Below are positions 1 to 9,143 of a DNA stretch of 64,000 nt, one piece after another. Numbering within the stretch: the stretch's first letter is position 1; every line of letters begins with the position of its first letter. Source of the DNA: Halopelagius longus (GTDB lineage Archaea > Halobacteriota > Halobacteria > Halobacteriales > Haloferacaceae). The position numbers and the translations under genes are program-made. The stretch covers positions 1-64,000 of the forward strand of contig NZ_FNKQ01000006.1 of assembly GCF_900100875.1 (NCBI RefSeq), written 5' to 3'. The notes beneath the pieces were generated by a model. That model did not search any database. It was not told where the DNA came from and worked only from the letters and a program-made list of their open reading frames with translations.

Positions 1-357
1 TTGGCCGTCCTCGGCGGGCAGAAGCTGACGGCCGACCGGACGTACGGAGTGCTCGCGAACGTCGTCGTCGTCGGCATCATCGCGATGGTGCCGTTCCTCA
101 ACAAGGGGAGCGCCCGACGCCCCGTCGAGCAACCGTTCTGGTCCGCCGTCGGCGTCGGCGGCGTCGTCTTCGCGTTCACCATCTCGATTCTGGCCATCAA
201 GAACCTGATGCCGATGAACGTTGACCTGCTGTTCGACCTCACGTTCATCCTCCCCATCGTCGCGTTCTTCGTCACCTACGCGGTGCTGAAGACGATGCGC
301 GAGGGGTACATGTACGGCCTCAACAAGCGCTACTACCGCCTCCGCCCGCCGCGGTGA
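1..357 (+). CDS. Cytochrome b-type protein of a bc1-like complex, C-terminal part (partial)
   Basis: The reading frame is open at the left edge, so this is probably the end of a longer gene; the first codon (TTG) need not be its start. About 118 residues are visible. They contain three likely membrane segments (near residues 17-35, 48-66 and 78-96) and a basic cytoplasmic tail rich in Tyr and Arg (ending YYRLRPPR). From memory, this tail and the preceding MREGYMY stretch resemble the C-terminus of haloarchaeal cytochrome b subunits, which pass electrons from quinol to a Rieske protein in the membrane. The haem ligands would lie upstream, outside the window. Family assignment is therefore moderate; membrane protein is certain. 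Confidence 0.6.
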   Translation: MAVLGGQKLTADRTYGVLANVVVVGIIAMVPFLNKGSARRPVEQPFWSAVGVGGVVFAFTISILAIKNLMPMNVDLLFDLTFILPIVAFFVTYAVLKTMREGYMYGLNKRYYRLRPPR

Positions 358-762
358 ACCCCGGCGGTATCCGCTCCGGTCGTCGTCGGACCCCGCCGCG
401 GGGTGCGAATTTTCCGTTACAACGTTAGCCCTGTGACGAATTATTCGGCCGCGGAAGCCGCGAACAGAAGGGAGTCGTATCCGGCGTCCCGCGAGGGGCC
501 GACCGAACGGCCGAGCGTTCGACGAGAACGCCGGCGGACAAAAGAGATAGGACAACTAGAGTACGGAGAGCAGTGCGCGTATTCGAGTTCTATCGACGTG
601 GCGTCGGAAAGAACTCGTAGAGACCACGTATAAAACTCGCCCCACCCGCGTCGAGTTAAGTTGCGTACCAGTCAGTAGGGTGTACTGTGCGAACAGATAC
701 GTTCCGTTATCGCCTCGCCGTCCTCGCGAAACGGCGCGAGGGTACGCCGGAGCAGTGTTCGG
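358..762. other. Intergenic region, no gene supported
   Basis: This 400-base stretch separates the cytochrome b end from two minus-strand genes. Open frames here translate to Arg-rich peptides unlike haloarchaeal proteins. A TATA-like box (GTATAAAACTC) lies near 627-637 on the plus strand, but no plus-strand gene follows it closely. Nothing else is evident. Confidence 0.5.
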
Positions 763-936
763 TCAGTCGTCCTCGGGGAGGGTGACTTGCGCGCCGCACG
801 CCGGGCAGTCGAACCGTCCGTAGAGTCCGTTCGTCCCCAACGCCGTGAGTCCGCGGACGAGTGCGGTACCGAAGACGGCACCGCATTCGGGGCACTCGGT
901 TCGGGGGGCGGAGCCGGTTCGGTCGTCGCTAGACAT
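763..936 (-). CDS. Small zinc-ribbon protein
   Basis: A 57-residue protein with two CxxC pairs (ECPECG near residue 15 and DCPACG near residue 43), the pattern of a compact zinc ribbon. The last residues are acidic (PEDD). Its ATG lies inside the end of the upstream HTH gene: that gene's stop at 929-931 falls just after this start, so the two are overlapping and probably translationally coupled. Such mini zinc-finger proteins are common in haloarchaea next to regulators, but their partner is usually unknown. No more specific role can be read from the sequence. Confidence 0.7.
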   Translation of the reverse strand: MSSDDRTGSAPRTECPECGAVFGTALVRGLTALGTNGLYGRFDCPACGAQVTLPEDD

Positions 937-1321
937 CCGTCCGCACCTCCGCGACGGCCCCTCGAACGGAGACGAGAGGTCGGTCGAACGACTCGAAGAT
1001 CGGAAGTTTGCGCGCCTCCAGACGGAGAGAGACCGTACGCGCCCGCCGGTCCCACGAGACGAGTCCCGCCTCCTGCAGGGCCGGAAGGTGGACGTGGTGA
1101 AGCGACGCGCGGAGCGAAGTCGCCTCCTCCGGGGTGAGTTTCCCCACCGAACGCTCCCCCTCTGCGGCCGCGATTCGGTCGGCGACGCGCGACACCCGCG
1201 TCTCGGGTTCGTCGTACAGGGCCGCGAGGAGGCGACGGCGGCGCGACGAACTGAGGACTTCGAACAGAGTGTCCCACGTCGGAGGCGATTCGCTGTCTGA
1301 CCGAGGGGGGTGGACGGACAT
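929..1321 (-). CDS. DUF7344-like helix-turn-helix protein
   Basis: A 130-residue acidic protein. It starts with a haloarchaeal HTH module, typified here by the segment FEVLSSSRRRRLLAALYD near residues 20-37, and continues with the LHHVHLPALQEAGLVSWD wing. I associate this layout with the DUF7344 family of DNA-binding proteins. There is no membrane segment, unlike the two relatives near 9144 and 10106. It overlaps the zinc-ribbon gene downstream, forming a two-gene unit. A TATA-like AT-rich stretch sits just upstream (near 1345-1385), shared with the divergent Bat-type gene. Likely a transcription regulator; target unknown. Confidence 0.8.
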   Translation of the reverse strand: MSVHPPRSDSESPPTWDTLFEVLSSSRRRRLLAALYDEPETRVSRVADRIAAAEGERSVGKLTPEEATSLRASLHHVHLPALQEAGLVSWDRRARTVSLRLEARKLPIFESFDRPLVSVRGAVAEVRTDV

Positions 1322-1508
1322 ATTTGTTACACGTTACCAAATCTGCTTGCTACTGTCCCTTGTAATCACGTGCCGTATATAAATCGGCGCGGCGGCGAAC
1401 GGAGTCGTCGGTCGGCACCGCGAACCCGAGAACTTCGGCGTCCAGAGCGACAGAACGGCCGCGCGAAGGGTGAGTAAGTATTTGGTTTTTCGGACACTCG
1501 TACAACCG

Positions 1509-2177
1509 ATGGCCGTGACCTTGGAGCTAGACGCGCCAGCCGAGTCGTTCCCCCTCGGTCGTGCGACGGCGAACGCCGGGCCCGCCAGCGTCGAGGCCGA
1601 ACGGGTCGTCCCGTTGGACCGGACGGTGAGTCCCTACATACGGGTCGTCGCGGACGACCGGGCGCAGTTCGAGGGGGCCGTTCGGTCCCACCGGTCGGTG
1701 AAGGCACTCGAACTCGTCGGCGACGACGACGACGAAGCGATCTATCTGGCGGAGTGGGTCGAGGCGGAGGACGACCTCTCGGCTCTCATCCGGGAAGTGG
1801 GCGGTGCGGTCCTCACCATTCGGGGGAAAGCCGGGGCGAACCACTGGTTCTGGCGCGTCCGGTTCGCCGAACACGCCGCCCTCTCGCGGTTTCGAGAGAC
1901 CTGCGACGCCTGCTGCGTGGACGTCGGCGTTCGGCGGATATTCGGCGGCATCCGGCCCGGCCCCAACCCGGTGCGCGACCTCAGCGATGGGCAGCGAAAA
2001 GCGCTCACTATCGCCCTCAGGGAGGGGTACTTCGAGGTCCCCCGGCGGACGACGCTCTCGGACATCGCGAACGAACTCGAAATCAGCCAACAGGCGGCGT
2101 CGGAACTCGTCCGCCGCGCCGCGAACACGGTTCTCTCGCGGGCGTTGGTGAGCGAACTAGACGAGTACGGCGTCTGA
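1509..2177 (+). CDS. Bat-type HTH-10 transcriptional regulator
   Basis: About 222 residues. The N-terminal half is the variable Bat-associated sensor region of haloarchaeal regulators. The C-terminal 55 residues form the HTH_10 DNA-binding domain, recognisable from LSDGQRKALTIALREGYFEV and SDIANELEISQQAASELVRR. I chose the ATG at 1509 (MAVTLELDAP) because family members begin there and the in-frame GTG 13 codons upstream lies at the expected promoter. The gene is monocistronic and divergent from the HTH/zinc-ribbon pair. Relatives include the bacterioopsin activator Bat, but this protein has no PAS or GAF domains, so its signal and target cannot be inferred. Confidence 0.85.
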   Translation: MAVTLELDAPAESFPLGRATANAGPASVEAERVVPLDRTVSPYIRVVADDRAQFEGAVRSHRSVKALELVGDDDDEAIYLAEWVEAEDDLSALIREVGGAVLTIRGKAGANHWFWRVRFAEHAALSRFRETCDACCVDVGVRRIFGGIRPGPNPVRDLSDGQRKALTIALREGYFEVPRRTTLSDIANELEISQQAASELVRRAANTVLSRALVSELDEYGV

Positions 2178-2462
2178 GACGCGGCCCACTCGTGTTCGAC
2201 GAGAGAAACGTACTCGCCGACGCGGCAGTGCGAACTGAACTCCTGTCTCACTCGTCTTTCGCGGCGTTTTCCGCCGCTCCGTTACAGGTCTAAGCCTGTA
2301 AGGATTAGCGAATGTCTCCCTATGTTGAATTATGTGGATGTGTTGACAGTATCCGCGACAGACCGACCGAGGAGGAGAGAACCGAACGGAACGGTCGTCT
2401 GCGGCCGAGTCGGTGGAAGCGCCGATACACCCAAGACCTCCGGCGAGACACGTAGTCGCGTG

Positions 2463-2588
2463 ATGACCGAATCGACCAGTCCCCCTCCCCGGTGCCAAGA
2501 GTGCGGCGCGGAACTGACCCGCAAGTCCACCGGAACGCTCGCCCTCTCGGCGACGACCCTCTGTCCGATGTGCGACCGGAGCGCGTGA
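2463..2588 (+). CDS. Very small zinc-ribbon protein (41 residues)
   Basis: The ATG at 2463 opens a 41-residue protein with CQECG near residue 12 and CPMCDR near the C-terminus, i.e. two CxxC knuckles that could bind one zinc ion. The frame is open upstream, but that part is basic and unlike a haloarchaeal protein, so the short form is preferred. It ends 7 bases before the stop of the convergent DICT-domain gene. Function unknown; many such micro-zinc-fingers occur in haloarchaea. Confidence 0.65.
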   Translation: MTESTSPPPRCQECGAELTRKSTGTLALSATTLCPMCDRSA

Positions 2589-2595
2589 ACTCGGG

Positions 2596-3336
2596 TCAAC
2601 ACCGACTCGCGCCGTCGTCGGGGTCCGAGCCCGAAAGTGCGTACGACGTTCGAAGGTGGTCGACGACGTACTCGACCGTCTCCGAGTCGTACGTCCAGAA
2701 GCCGTAGAACCGTCCGGGGTCGCGTTTCGTCGCCAGAAGCGCGCACCGACTGTCCGCCTCGGACCCGCCGTCGAACGCGACGAACCACGAGTCCCGAATC
2801 TCGGCGCTCCGTTCGAGGTGGAGACGGACGTTCTCGACGGGGCGAACGCGCGAACTCGGGCGGACGTACGCGTGAACGGAGAGTTCGTCGCGGCCGCCGA
2901 GGCGTTCGTACACCTCGCGCTGTCGTTCGAAGTGCTCGACCGACTGAAAGCCGGCGTGGAGCGACCCGTCTCCGACCCGCCACGCCCTGTCCTCGATCTC
3001 GCGCGACGCCGCGAGCATCCGCCGCCGGTCGTAGGAGGTGAACGTCGTCTCGTCGAGGTGGTCGAGTATCGACCGGTACGGCGTCGGCGCCGACTCGCCG
3101 CGCGCGCCCGAGTCGCCGCGCAGGAGTTCCGCGGCGTCGAGGGCGGTGACGAACGACTCGCGGTGGCTCAGCACCACGAAGTTCCCGGGTCCGCCGAGGG
3201 TCGTCCTCGTCACCACCGCGAGGTTGCGGTCCGCGAACCGCTCTCTCAGTTCCTCGACGACGCCCGGTTCCGGGTTGTACACCGTGAGCGTCCGCTCCGC
3301 GCCTTCGACGCCGGCGACGAGGTCCATCAGCGACAT
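2596..3336 (-). CDS. DICT sensory domain protein
   Basis: About 246 residues starting MSLMDLVAGVEG. The stretch from residue 10 to about 230 resembles the DICT domain, a sensor module found with light-signalling and two-component proteins; haloarchaea carry many stand-alone copies. Diagnostic parts are RTLTVYNPEP near residue 16, the TYDSETVEYV segment near the end and an internal LSHRE. No output domain is attached, so it may act by binding another regulator. The start at 3336 is chosen over an ATG seven codons upstream because family members begin MSL. Role inferred from domain only. Confidence 0.7.
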   Translation of the reverse strand: MSLMDLVAGVEGAERTLTVYNPEPGVVEELRERFADRNLAVVTRTTLGGPGNFVVLSHRESFVTALDAAELLRGDSGARGESAPTPYRSILDHLDETTFTSYDRRRMLAASREIEDRAWRVGDGSLHAGFQSVEHFERQREVYERLGGRDELSVHAYVRPSSRVRPVENVRLHLERSAEIRDSWFVAFDGGSEADSRCALLATKRDPGRFYGFWTYDSETVEYVVDHLRTSYALSGSDPDDGASRC

Positions 3337-3665
3337 GCCGAGCGAGATGCGACCCACCTATTTGACCGTTTACACCGTCTCGGTCGGATTCGGGCCGTCG
3401 AGTGCCGCCCGGGGACAGTTCAAACGGATAGTACGCAATTAACTCGAGTACAATCGAAATAACAGTCCCGAGTGACACTGTTTCTCGGGTGAAATTGTCG
3501 AAACAGTCGAATTTCGTCGGCAAGTATCGGAGACGAACGGACGGACCGAGCGGTTACCAGTCGCAAACGCGTCCGTGGGCAGACCGGCGAGTAGACGCCT
3601 CCTAACCTCGCGGCGGGGAGCCGTAGTCCGCAAATACATTTTCCGCGATGCCGCGTACGCCCGGT

Positions 3666-4856
3666 ATGCAGACAGTCGTTCTCGCGGCAGGCGTCGGCAG
3701 TCGAATGGGTCCGCTCACGGAGGAGCGACCGAAACCGATGCTTCCGGTCGCCGGCCGCCCCCTCGTCGCACACACTGTGGAGTCCGCCGTCGAAGCCGGC
3801 GCGTCCGAAATCGTCCTCGTCGTCGGTTACCGGTCCGAGGACGTACGCGAGTACTTCGGCGAGGAGTACGCGGGCGTCCCCGTCCGCTACGCCGTCCAAG
3901 AGGAACAGCGCGGAACCGCAGACGCCGTCAAATCGGCGCTCGCCGTCCTCGACGACGGCCCCTTCGCCGTCCTGAACGGCGACGCACTCTACGACGTCCC
4001 GTCGCTCGAAGAACTCTACGACGGCGGGCCGGCCGTCGGTTCGTTCGAGGTGGACGACCCCACCTCCTACGGCGTCCTCCGAACCGACGGCGCGGGCCTC
4101 GTCTCCGGCGTCGTCGAGAAACCGGACGACCCGCCCTCGAACCTCGTCAACACCGGCGCGTACGTCTTCCCCGCGGAGGCGGGCGCGTGGCTTCGCGACG
4201 TGGAGGAGTCCGAACGCGGCGAACTCGAACTGACGGACGTCCTGGACCGCCTCTGCGAACGGGGCGAGGTGCGCGCCGTCGCCTTCGACCGGTGGTTGGA
4301 CGTCGGCCGCCCGTGGGAGTTGCTCGAAGCCAACGAGTGGAAACTCGGAGAACTCGAGACGCGCGTGGACGGCGACGTGAGCGAGGACGCCGAACTGACC
4401 GGTCCCGTCGTCGTCGAGGAGGGTGCGACCGTTCGCTCGGGCGTCGTCGTCGAGGGACCCGCGCTGATTCAGTCTGGGGCCACCGTCGGTCCGAATGCGT
4501 ACGTCCGCGGCGCGACGCTCCTCCGCCCGAACGCGAAGGTGGGTCACGCCGTCGAAGTGAAAAACAGCGTCCTCATGGCGGGCGCGACGGCGGGCCACCT
4601 CTCGTACGTCGGCGACAGCGTCCTCGGGCGCGACGTGAACTTCGGCGCGGGGACGCAGGTGGCGAATCTGCGGCACGACGGCGACGACGTGAAAGTGACC
4701 GTCAAGGGCGAACGCGTCTCGACCGGACGCCGGAAGATGGGCGTCGTCGTCGGCGGCGGCGCGAAGACGGGGATAAACAGCAGTCTGAACGCGGGCGTGG
4801 TCCTCTCGCCGGGTGCGACCGTCCGCCCCGGAGAGTCGGTCACTCGGGACCGCTGA
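3666..4856 (+). CDS. glmU: Bifunctional GlmU-like UDP-GlcNAc pyrophosphorylase/acetyltransferase
   Basis: A 396-residue cytoplasmic enzyme with two domains. Residues 1-230 are a nucleotidyltransferase with the signature LAAGVGSRM (residues 6-14), the conserved RPKPMLPV segment and the LNGDALY metal/nucleotide site. Residues 240-396 are hexapeptide repeats of a left-handed beta-helix, with the acetyltransferase-like NFGAGTQVANLRHDG segment. The family acetylates glucosamine-1-phosphate and couples it to UTP to make UDP-GlcNAc. GlmS, GlmM and a second GlmU-like protein are encoded within 14 kb, which supports amino-sugar activation. The start at 3666 follows an upstream ATG that would add only six atypical residues. 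Confidence 0.85.
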   Translation: MQTVVLAAGVGSRMGPLTEERPKPMLPVAGRPLVAHTVESAVEAGASEIVLVVGYRSEDVREYFGEEYAGVPVRYAVQEEQRGTADAVKSALAVLDDGPFAVLNGDALYDVPSLEELYDGGPAVGSFEVDDPTSYGVLRTDGAGLVSGVVEKPDDPPSNLVNTGAYVFPAEAGAWLRDVEESERGELELTDVLDRLCERGEVRAVAFDRWLDVGRPWELLEANEWKLGELETRVDGDVSEDAELTGPVVVEEGATVRSGVVVEGPALIQSGATVGPNAYVRGATLLRPNAKVGHAVEVKNSVLMAGATAGHLSYVGDSVLGRDVNFGAGTQVANLRHDGDDVKVTVKGERVSTGRRKMGVVVGGGAKTGINSSLNAGVVLSPGATVRPGESVTRDR

Positions 4857-4957
4857 ATCGGCGACTGGCGGCGCTCTCGGTTTCTCGAACGGAGTCGTCC
4901 CGCGACTGAAGAGCCACGGGAAACGGGAGAACTAGCGGATACGTGGTCGCCGGGCCG

Positions 4958-5446
4958 TCAGCAGTCGCGCGAGCGACTGTAGACCTGCATGAACTTCTCG
5001 AAGAGTTCGGGGTCGAGTTTGAACTGCACGTCGACGAGTTCGTCGTCCGCGTCGTAGCTCACGTGTTGGACGTCCACGACGTCCATGACCGTCTCCAGGG
5101 CGTCCTCGGTGCAGTCGCTCGGTCCCTGCTGCACCTTCATCTCGTCTTCGTCTATCTGGATGGACACGCCGTCGATGCGCGTGCGATAGGACCCCTTCGA
5201 CGCGCTGAGAAGCGGATTGCACCGTTCGACGAGGCCGAGTTCGTTCAGTCGGTCTAAGCGTCGGTATATCGTCGATTCGGAGACGTCGCACCGTTCGGCG
5301 AGTTCCTCGGCGGTGACCGCACCGCGCTTGCCCGCGACCAGAATCTCGCGCGCCACCTCGTCTCCGAGGGAGTCGAGGAGATCGTCACTATCTACGTCCT
5401 CTAGTTGGAGAGGCGTCGATGCCACCCAATGCGTGCTCGCTGCCAT
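4958..5446 (-). CDS. Winged helix transcriptional regulator (ArsR-like)
   Basis: A 162-residue protein. Residues 20-85 form a winged helix-turn-helix of the ArsR type (EEILVAGKRGAV-like start, then AEELAERCDVSESTIYRRLD). The acidic C-terminal half has a short beta-rich region and ends in FEKFMQVYSRSRDC. I chose the ATG at 5446 (MAASTHWVA); the frame extends 32 codons upstream without protein-like character. It lies tail-to-tail with glmU and upstream of glmS in the same direction but separated by about 180 bases, so it might control amino-sugar genes, which is only a guess from position. Confidence 0.8.
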   Translation of the reverse strand: MAASTHWVASTPLQLEDVDSDDLLDSLGDEVAREILVAGKRGAVTAEELAERCDVSESTIYRRLDRLNELGLVERCNPLLSASKGSYRTRIDGVSIQIDEDEMKVQQGPSDCTEDALETVMDVVDVQHVSYDADDELVDVQFKLDPELFEKFMQVYSRSRDC

Positions 5447-5720
5447 GGAATTCCCTTTGCGAGTCCCCACCTTATGTAATCGCCTCTTACTACCCGGCTC
5501 GAATTGGTAATCACCGCGTACCGGAGCCGGTAAGTCCCGCATACTGGCATGTCGCGGAAATTGAGAAACAGTTTCAGAACCTCTCTCGCGGAGTTTTTCG
5601 TCAAATGGCCCGTCGTCGGGAGAAAACGCCCCGATAACCGAGAAATTCTTGCCGGAACGAACCGGGTTCGGCCGACGGCCGCGGCGCGCGTCGAAACGTC
5701 TCGGGCGCGGGCGGCACGCG

Positions 5721-7538
5721 TTACTGGACCGTGACGGACTTCGCGAGGTTCCGCGGCTTGTCGATGGGACGGTCGAGCAGGTCCGCGGCGTGGTACGCCA
5801 CCAGTTGGAGTTGGACGCTCGCCGGGATGCCCGCCACGTCGGGGTGGGTGTCGGGGATGGAGAGGACGTGGTCGGCGAACTCCGCGATTTCGCCGTCGGT
5901 CTTGCTGGTGATGGCGATGACGGGCGCGCCGCGGGCTTGGACCTCCTTCATGTTACTCAGCGTCGCCTCGTCGTCGAACCCGGTGAACACCGCGAACACC
6001 GGCGTGTTCGGCGTGACGAGCGCCAGCGGTCCGTGTTTGAGTTCGGACGCCGCGAAGCCCTCGGCGTGTTCGTACGATATCTCCTTGAACTTCAGCGCAC
6101 CTTCCAGCGCCACGGGGTGGGCGACGCCGCGCCCGATGAAGAAGTACGAGTCGGCGTCCTGATACTCCTTGGCGACGGCGGACGCGAGCGAGGTGTCGAG
6201 AACCTCCTGTACGTGCCCCGGAAGGCGGGACAGAGACTCCACGAGGTCCCGAGCGCTGTTGGACTGGCCGCCGGTGATATCCTCGACGAGTCGTTCGCCG
6301 ATCATCGAGAGGGCGGTCACCTGCGAGCAGAACGTCTTCGTCGCGGCGACGCCTATCTCCGGACCGGCGCGGATGAGGAGCGTCTCGTCGCACTCCCGCG
6401 TAATCGACGACCCGACGGTGTTCGTGATGGCGACCGTCTCCGCGCCGGCGCTCTGTGCGCGTCGAATCGCGTCGAGCGTGTCGGCCGTCTCTCCGCTCTG
6501 CGTGACGGCGACGACGAGCGTGTTAGACTTCACCGGCGGCCTGACGAGGCCGTACTCGCCGGACTGGAAGGCGTACGCCGGAACGCCGCGGGCCGACAGC
6601 ATACTCGAGGCGTACATCGCCGCGTGGTACGACGTTCCCATGCCGACGAACTGGACCTCCTCGATGTCCTCGAACGTGCCGGGCGGGAAGTCGTCGAGTT
6701 CGACGGACCCGTCGAGGGCGTTCAGGCGGCCGTGGATGGTGTTCCGGAGCGCGCCGGGTTGCTCGTGAATCTCCTTGAGCATGAAGTGCTCGTAACCGCC
6801 CTTCGTGGCGGTTTCGGCGCTCCACTCGACGCGTTCGACCTCGCGGTTTATCTTCCGCCCCGCGCCGTCGGTTATCTCGTAGCCGTCCGGGAGGACTTTG
6901 ATGAAGTCGCCGTCGTGGAGATAGACCACCTGGTCGGTGTACTCGACGAACGCCGGGACGTCGCTGGCGAGGAAGTAGCGGCCCGGGCCGATGCCGAACA
7001 CGAGGGGCGACCCCGACCGCGTGGCGTAGATGGCCTCGTCGCCCTCGATGATGGCGGCGATGGCGTACGTCCCCGAGAGTCGGGCGACCGCGGAGCGGAA
7101 CGCCTCCTCCGGCGTCGCGCCGTTGTTCAGTTCTTCCTCGATGAGGTGCGGGACGACTTCCGTGTCCGTCTCGCTCGTGAAGTTGTGTCCCCTCGACTCC
7201 AGTTCGGACTTGAGCGACTGGTGGTTACCGATGATGCCGTTGTGGACCACGGCCACACGGCCCGACTCGTCGGTGTGCGGGTGGGCGTTCTCGTCCGTGA
7301 CCCCGCCGTGGGTCGCCCATCGGGTGTGACCGATGCCGTACTCGCCCGTGAGGGGGTCGTCCTCGACTTCCTCGACGAGTTCGGACACCTCGCCGACGCT
7401 CTTGGTCAGCGAGATGTCCGAACGGTCCTTGACGGCGATGCCCGCGGAGTCGTACCCGCGGTACTCCAGTCGTTCGAGTCCTTCGATGAGCGGTTCGACC
7501 GAATCGTTCTCTCCGATGCACGCAGTTATTCCACACAT
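5721..7538 (-). CDS. glmS: Glutamine--fructose-6-phosphate aminotransferase
   Basis: A 605-residue enzyme making glucosamine-6-phosphate from fructose-6-phosphate and glutamine, the first step to UDP-GlcNAc. Residues 1-230 are the glutaminase domain with the N-terminal nucleophile Cys2 (MCGITACIG), YRGYDSAG and GHTRWATHG motifs. Two SIS sugar-isomerase domains follow (about residues 285-420 and 455-590). The C-terminus is the characteristic PRNLAKSVTV signature. Length matches the family (about 600). The gene starts 3 bases after the stop of the upstream nucleotidyltransferase gene, so the two are almost certainly one operon. Confidence 0.95.
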   Translation of the reverse strand: MCGITACIGENDSVEPLIEGLERLEYRGYDSAGIAVKDRSDISLTKSVGEVSELVEEVEDDPLTGEYGIGHTRWATHGGVTDENAHPHTDESGRVAVVHNGIIGNHQSLKSELESRGHNFTSETDTEVVPHLIEEELNNGATPEEAFRSAVARLSGTYAIAAIIEGDEAIYATRSGSPLVFGIGPGRYFLASDVPAFVEYTDQVVYLHDGDFIKVLPDGYEITDGAGRKINREVERVEWSAETATKGGYEHFMLKEIHEQPGALRNTIHGRLNALDGSVELDDFPPGTFEDIEEVQFVGMGTSYHAAMYASSMLSARGVPAYAFQSGEYGLVRPPVKSNTLVVAVTQSGETADTLDAIRRAQSAGAETVAITNTVGSSITRECDETLLIRAGPEIGVAATKTFCSQVTALSMIGERLVEDITGGQSNSARDLVESLSRLPGHVQEVLDTSLASAVAKEYQDADSYFFIGRGVAHPVALEGALKFKEISYEHAEGFAASELKHGPLALVTPNTPVFAVFTGFDDEATLSNMKEVQARGAPVIAITSKTDGEIAEFADHVLSIPDTHPDVAGIPASVQLQLVAYHAADLLDRPIDKPRNLAKSVTVQ

Positions 7539-7541
7539 GAG

Positions 7542-8714
7542 TTAAGCAGCTATCTCCGTTTTTTCGCGCACGGTGCCGTCTACGACGACGCCCGCGCCGA
7601 CGGTCGCCTCCGCGCCGACGCTACAGCCGGATTCGAGCGTCGCGTTCGGACCGACCGTCGCCCGGTCGGCCACGATGCTTCCGAGTCGCCGGTCGGTGTA
7701 CAGTTTCCCGTCGACGACGACGTCCGCGCGGCCGCCAGGCGACGCCACGCAGTCGCGTATCTCGGCTCCCGACCCGATAACCGAGTCTCGGAGGAGCGCG
7801 TTCGCGCCCACGTAGGCGTCGTTCGAGACGATAGACCGCTCGATTACGGTGTTCGCCCCGACGTGGACGTTGTCCTGCAGGCACGTCCCGGAGCGGATGA
7901 CCGCGCCGGGGCCCACGTCGCAGTTCTGGCCGATGATGACCGGACCTTCGATGACGGCGGTTTCGTGAACCCTCGCGGAGTCCGCGATTTTGACCTGCGA
8001 GCCGAGTTCGTCGGCCAGTACGGTCTCGGACACCGAGAGGAGCTTCCAGGGGTTCGAGGGGTCGAGCCACCCGCCGTTGACGAGAATCGACGTCACCGGG
8101 CCGTCGAGGTGGGCGATAGCGTCGGTGAGACGTATCTCGCCCTGCCACGGGTCGGTCCGGTCGAGCGCGTCGAACACCCCGCGGTCGAACACGTACACGC
8201 CCGCGTTGACGAGGTACCCCTCTCGTTCGACGGGGTGTTCGTCGATATCCGAGATGAGGCCGCGGTCCGAGATGACCACGCCGTACTCTTCGGGCGTGTC
8301 CGAGTGTGCGACGGCGACCGTCGCCGCCGAGTCGGTCGTCGTGTACCGTTCGAGCGTCGACGCGACGATTCCGTCGTCGATGATGTTGTCACCGTTGACG
8401 ACCACGAAGTCGTCGCCGACGGCGTCCTTCGCTTGGAGGAGGGCGTGACCGCTTCCCAACTGTGACGGCTGTTGGACGAACTCGATCTCCGTATCGGGAT
8501 GCTCGGCCGTGAGGTGCGTCTGGATGCGGTCGCTCCGGTACCCCACGACGACGACCACGCGCTCGATGCCGTTATCGACGAGCGATTCGAGCACGAAGTC
8601 GATGACGGGACGGTTCGCAACGGGCAGCATCGGCTTCGGTAGGTACTTCGTCAGCGGTCGGAGCCGTCGTCCCTCCCCAGCAGCGAGGACGACTGCCTCT
8701 GTGATATCGGTCAT
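7542..8714 (-). CDS. Second GlmU-like sugar-1-phosphate nucleotidylyltransferase with beta-helix domain
   Basis: A 390-residue protein organised like the enzyme encoded at 3666-4856: an N-terminal nucleotidyltransferase (LAAGEGRRLRPLTKYLPKPM near residue 10, VVNGDNII near residue 107) and a C-terminal left-handed beta-helix of hexapeptide repeats. The beta-helix lacks the clear GAGT...NLRHDG acetyltransferase segment seen in the first enzyme, so its second activity is less certain. It is first in an operon with glmS (3-base gap). This suggests it supplies UDP-GlcNAc or a related sugar nucleotide. A perfect 12-base palindrome lies 66 bases upstream of the start. Confidence 0.85.
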   Translation of the reverse strand: MTDITEAVVLAAGEGRRLRPLTKYLPKPMLPVANRPVIDFVLESLVDNGIERVVVVVGYRSDRIQTHLTAEHPDTEIEFVQQPSQLGSGHALLQAKDAVGDDFVVVNGDNIIDDGIVASTLERYTTTDSAATVAVAHSDTPEEYGVVISDRGLISDIDEHPVEREGYLVNAGVYVFDRGVFDALDRTDPWQGEIRLTDAIAHLDGPVTSILVNGGWLDPSNPWKLLSVSETVLADELGSQVKIADSARVHETAVIEGPVIIGQNCDVGPGAVIRSGTCLQDNVHVGANTVIERSIVSNDAYVGANALLRDSVIGSGAEIRDCVASPGGRADVVVDGKLYTDRRLGSIVADRATVGPNATLESGCSVGAEATVGAGVVVDGTVREKTEIAA

Positions 8715-9143
8715 CCGTTCGCCTCCCGACGCTCGTGTGTCGCCACGGCGCCATCGGGCCGGACGGACTGTGAGGACATGTTACTAGTAACGGTGACGGA
8801 CGGCCATTGTTATGGGCAGTATGCGACCGGGGGGTCTGTCGGTTAGGACGTGCGTTTTTACCTGAACAATCGGTTTCAAACGGAGATACGAGCGCTAACG
8901 CGGCAGAACTCCCCCAATTCATCAATAATCTGTCAGTATGGGCTCGAAGAGTAGAAACCATATCAACTCTCATCTGACTTACATCTTGCTGTTTCGTCCG
9001 AAAGTTGCGACGGACCGAAAGCCGGACTCGCGGGCGTACTCGGCCGTATCGCGGACGGAGAGCGCGGAGTTAGGAGGGTAAAACGGAGGGCGCAGACGGA
9101 AGAAAACGCAGAAAGCGATCGAGCGGCCAGCGAGAACGCCGAG
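8715..9143. other. Intergenic region upstream of the nucleotidyltransferase-glmS operon
   Basis: About 430 bases with no supported gene. It contains the palindrome at 8780-8791 and a run of AT-rich sequence toward 8900-8990 that could hold promoters or the 3' end of the next minus-strand transcript. Nothing else is evident. Confidence 0.5.
8780..8791. promoter_or_regulatory. Perfect 12-base palindrome, possible operator
   Basis: GTTACTAGTAAC reads the same on both strands and sits 66 bases upstream of the nucleotidyltransferase-glmS operon start, in a position where an archaeal operator would overlap or lie near the promoter. One copy only was seen here. Role inferred from position. Confidence 0.3.

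Noticed and set aside
627..760. A plus-strand promoter with GTATAAAACTC as start of a gene or small RNA
   Set aside because: No downstream frame or stem-loop supports a transcript, so it is left as a comment only.
5649..8465. A 938-codon frame on the plus strand across glmS and the nucleotidyltransferase
   Set aside because: It is the antisense image of two well-identified genes and gives Val/Arg/Asp-biased sequence with no domains.
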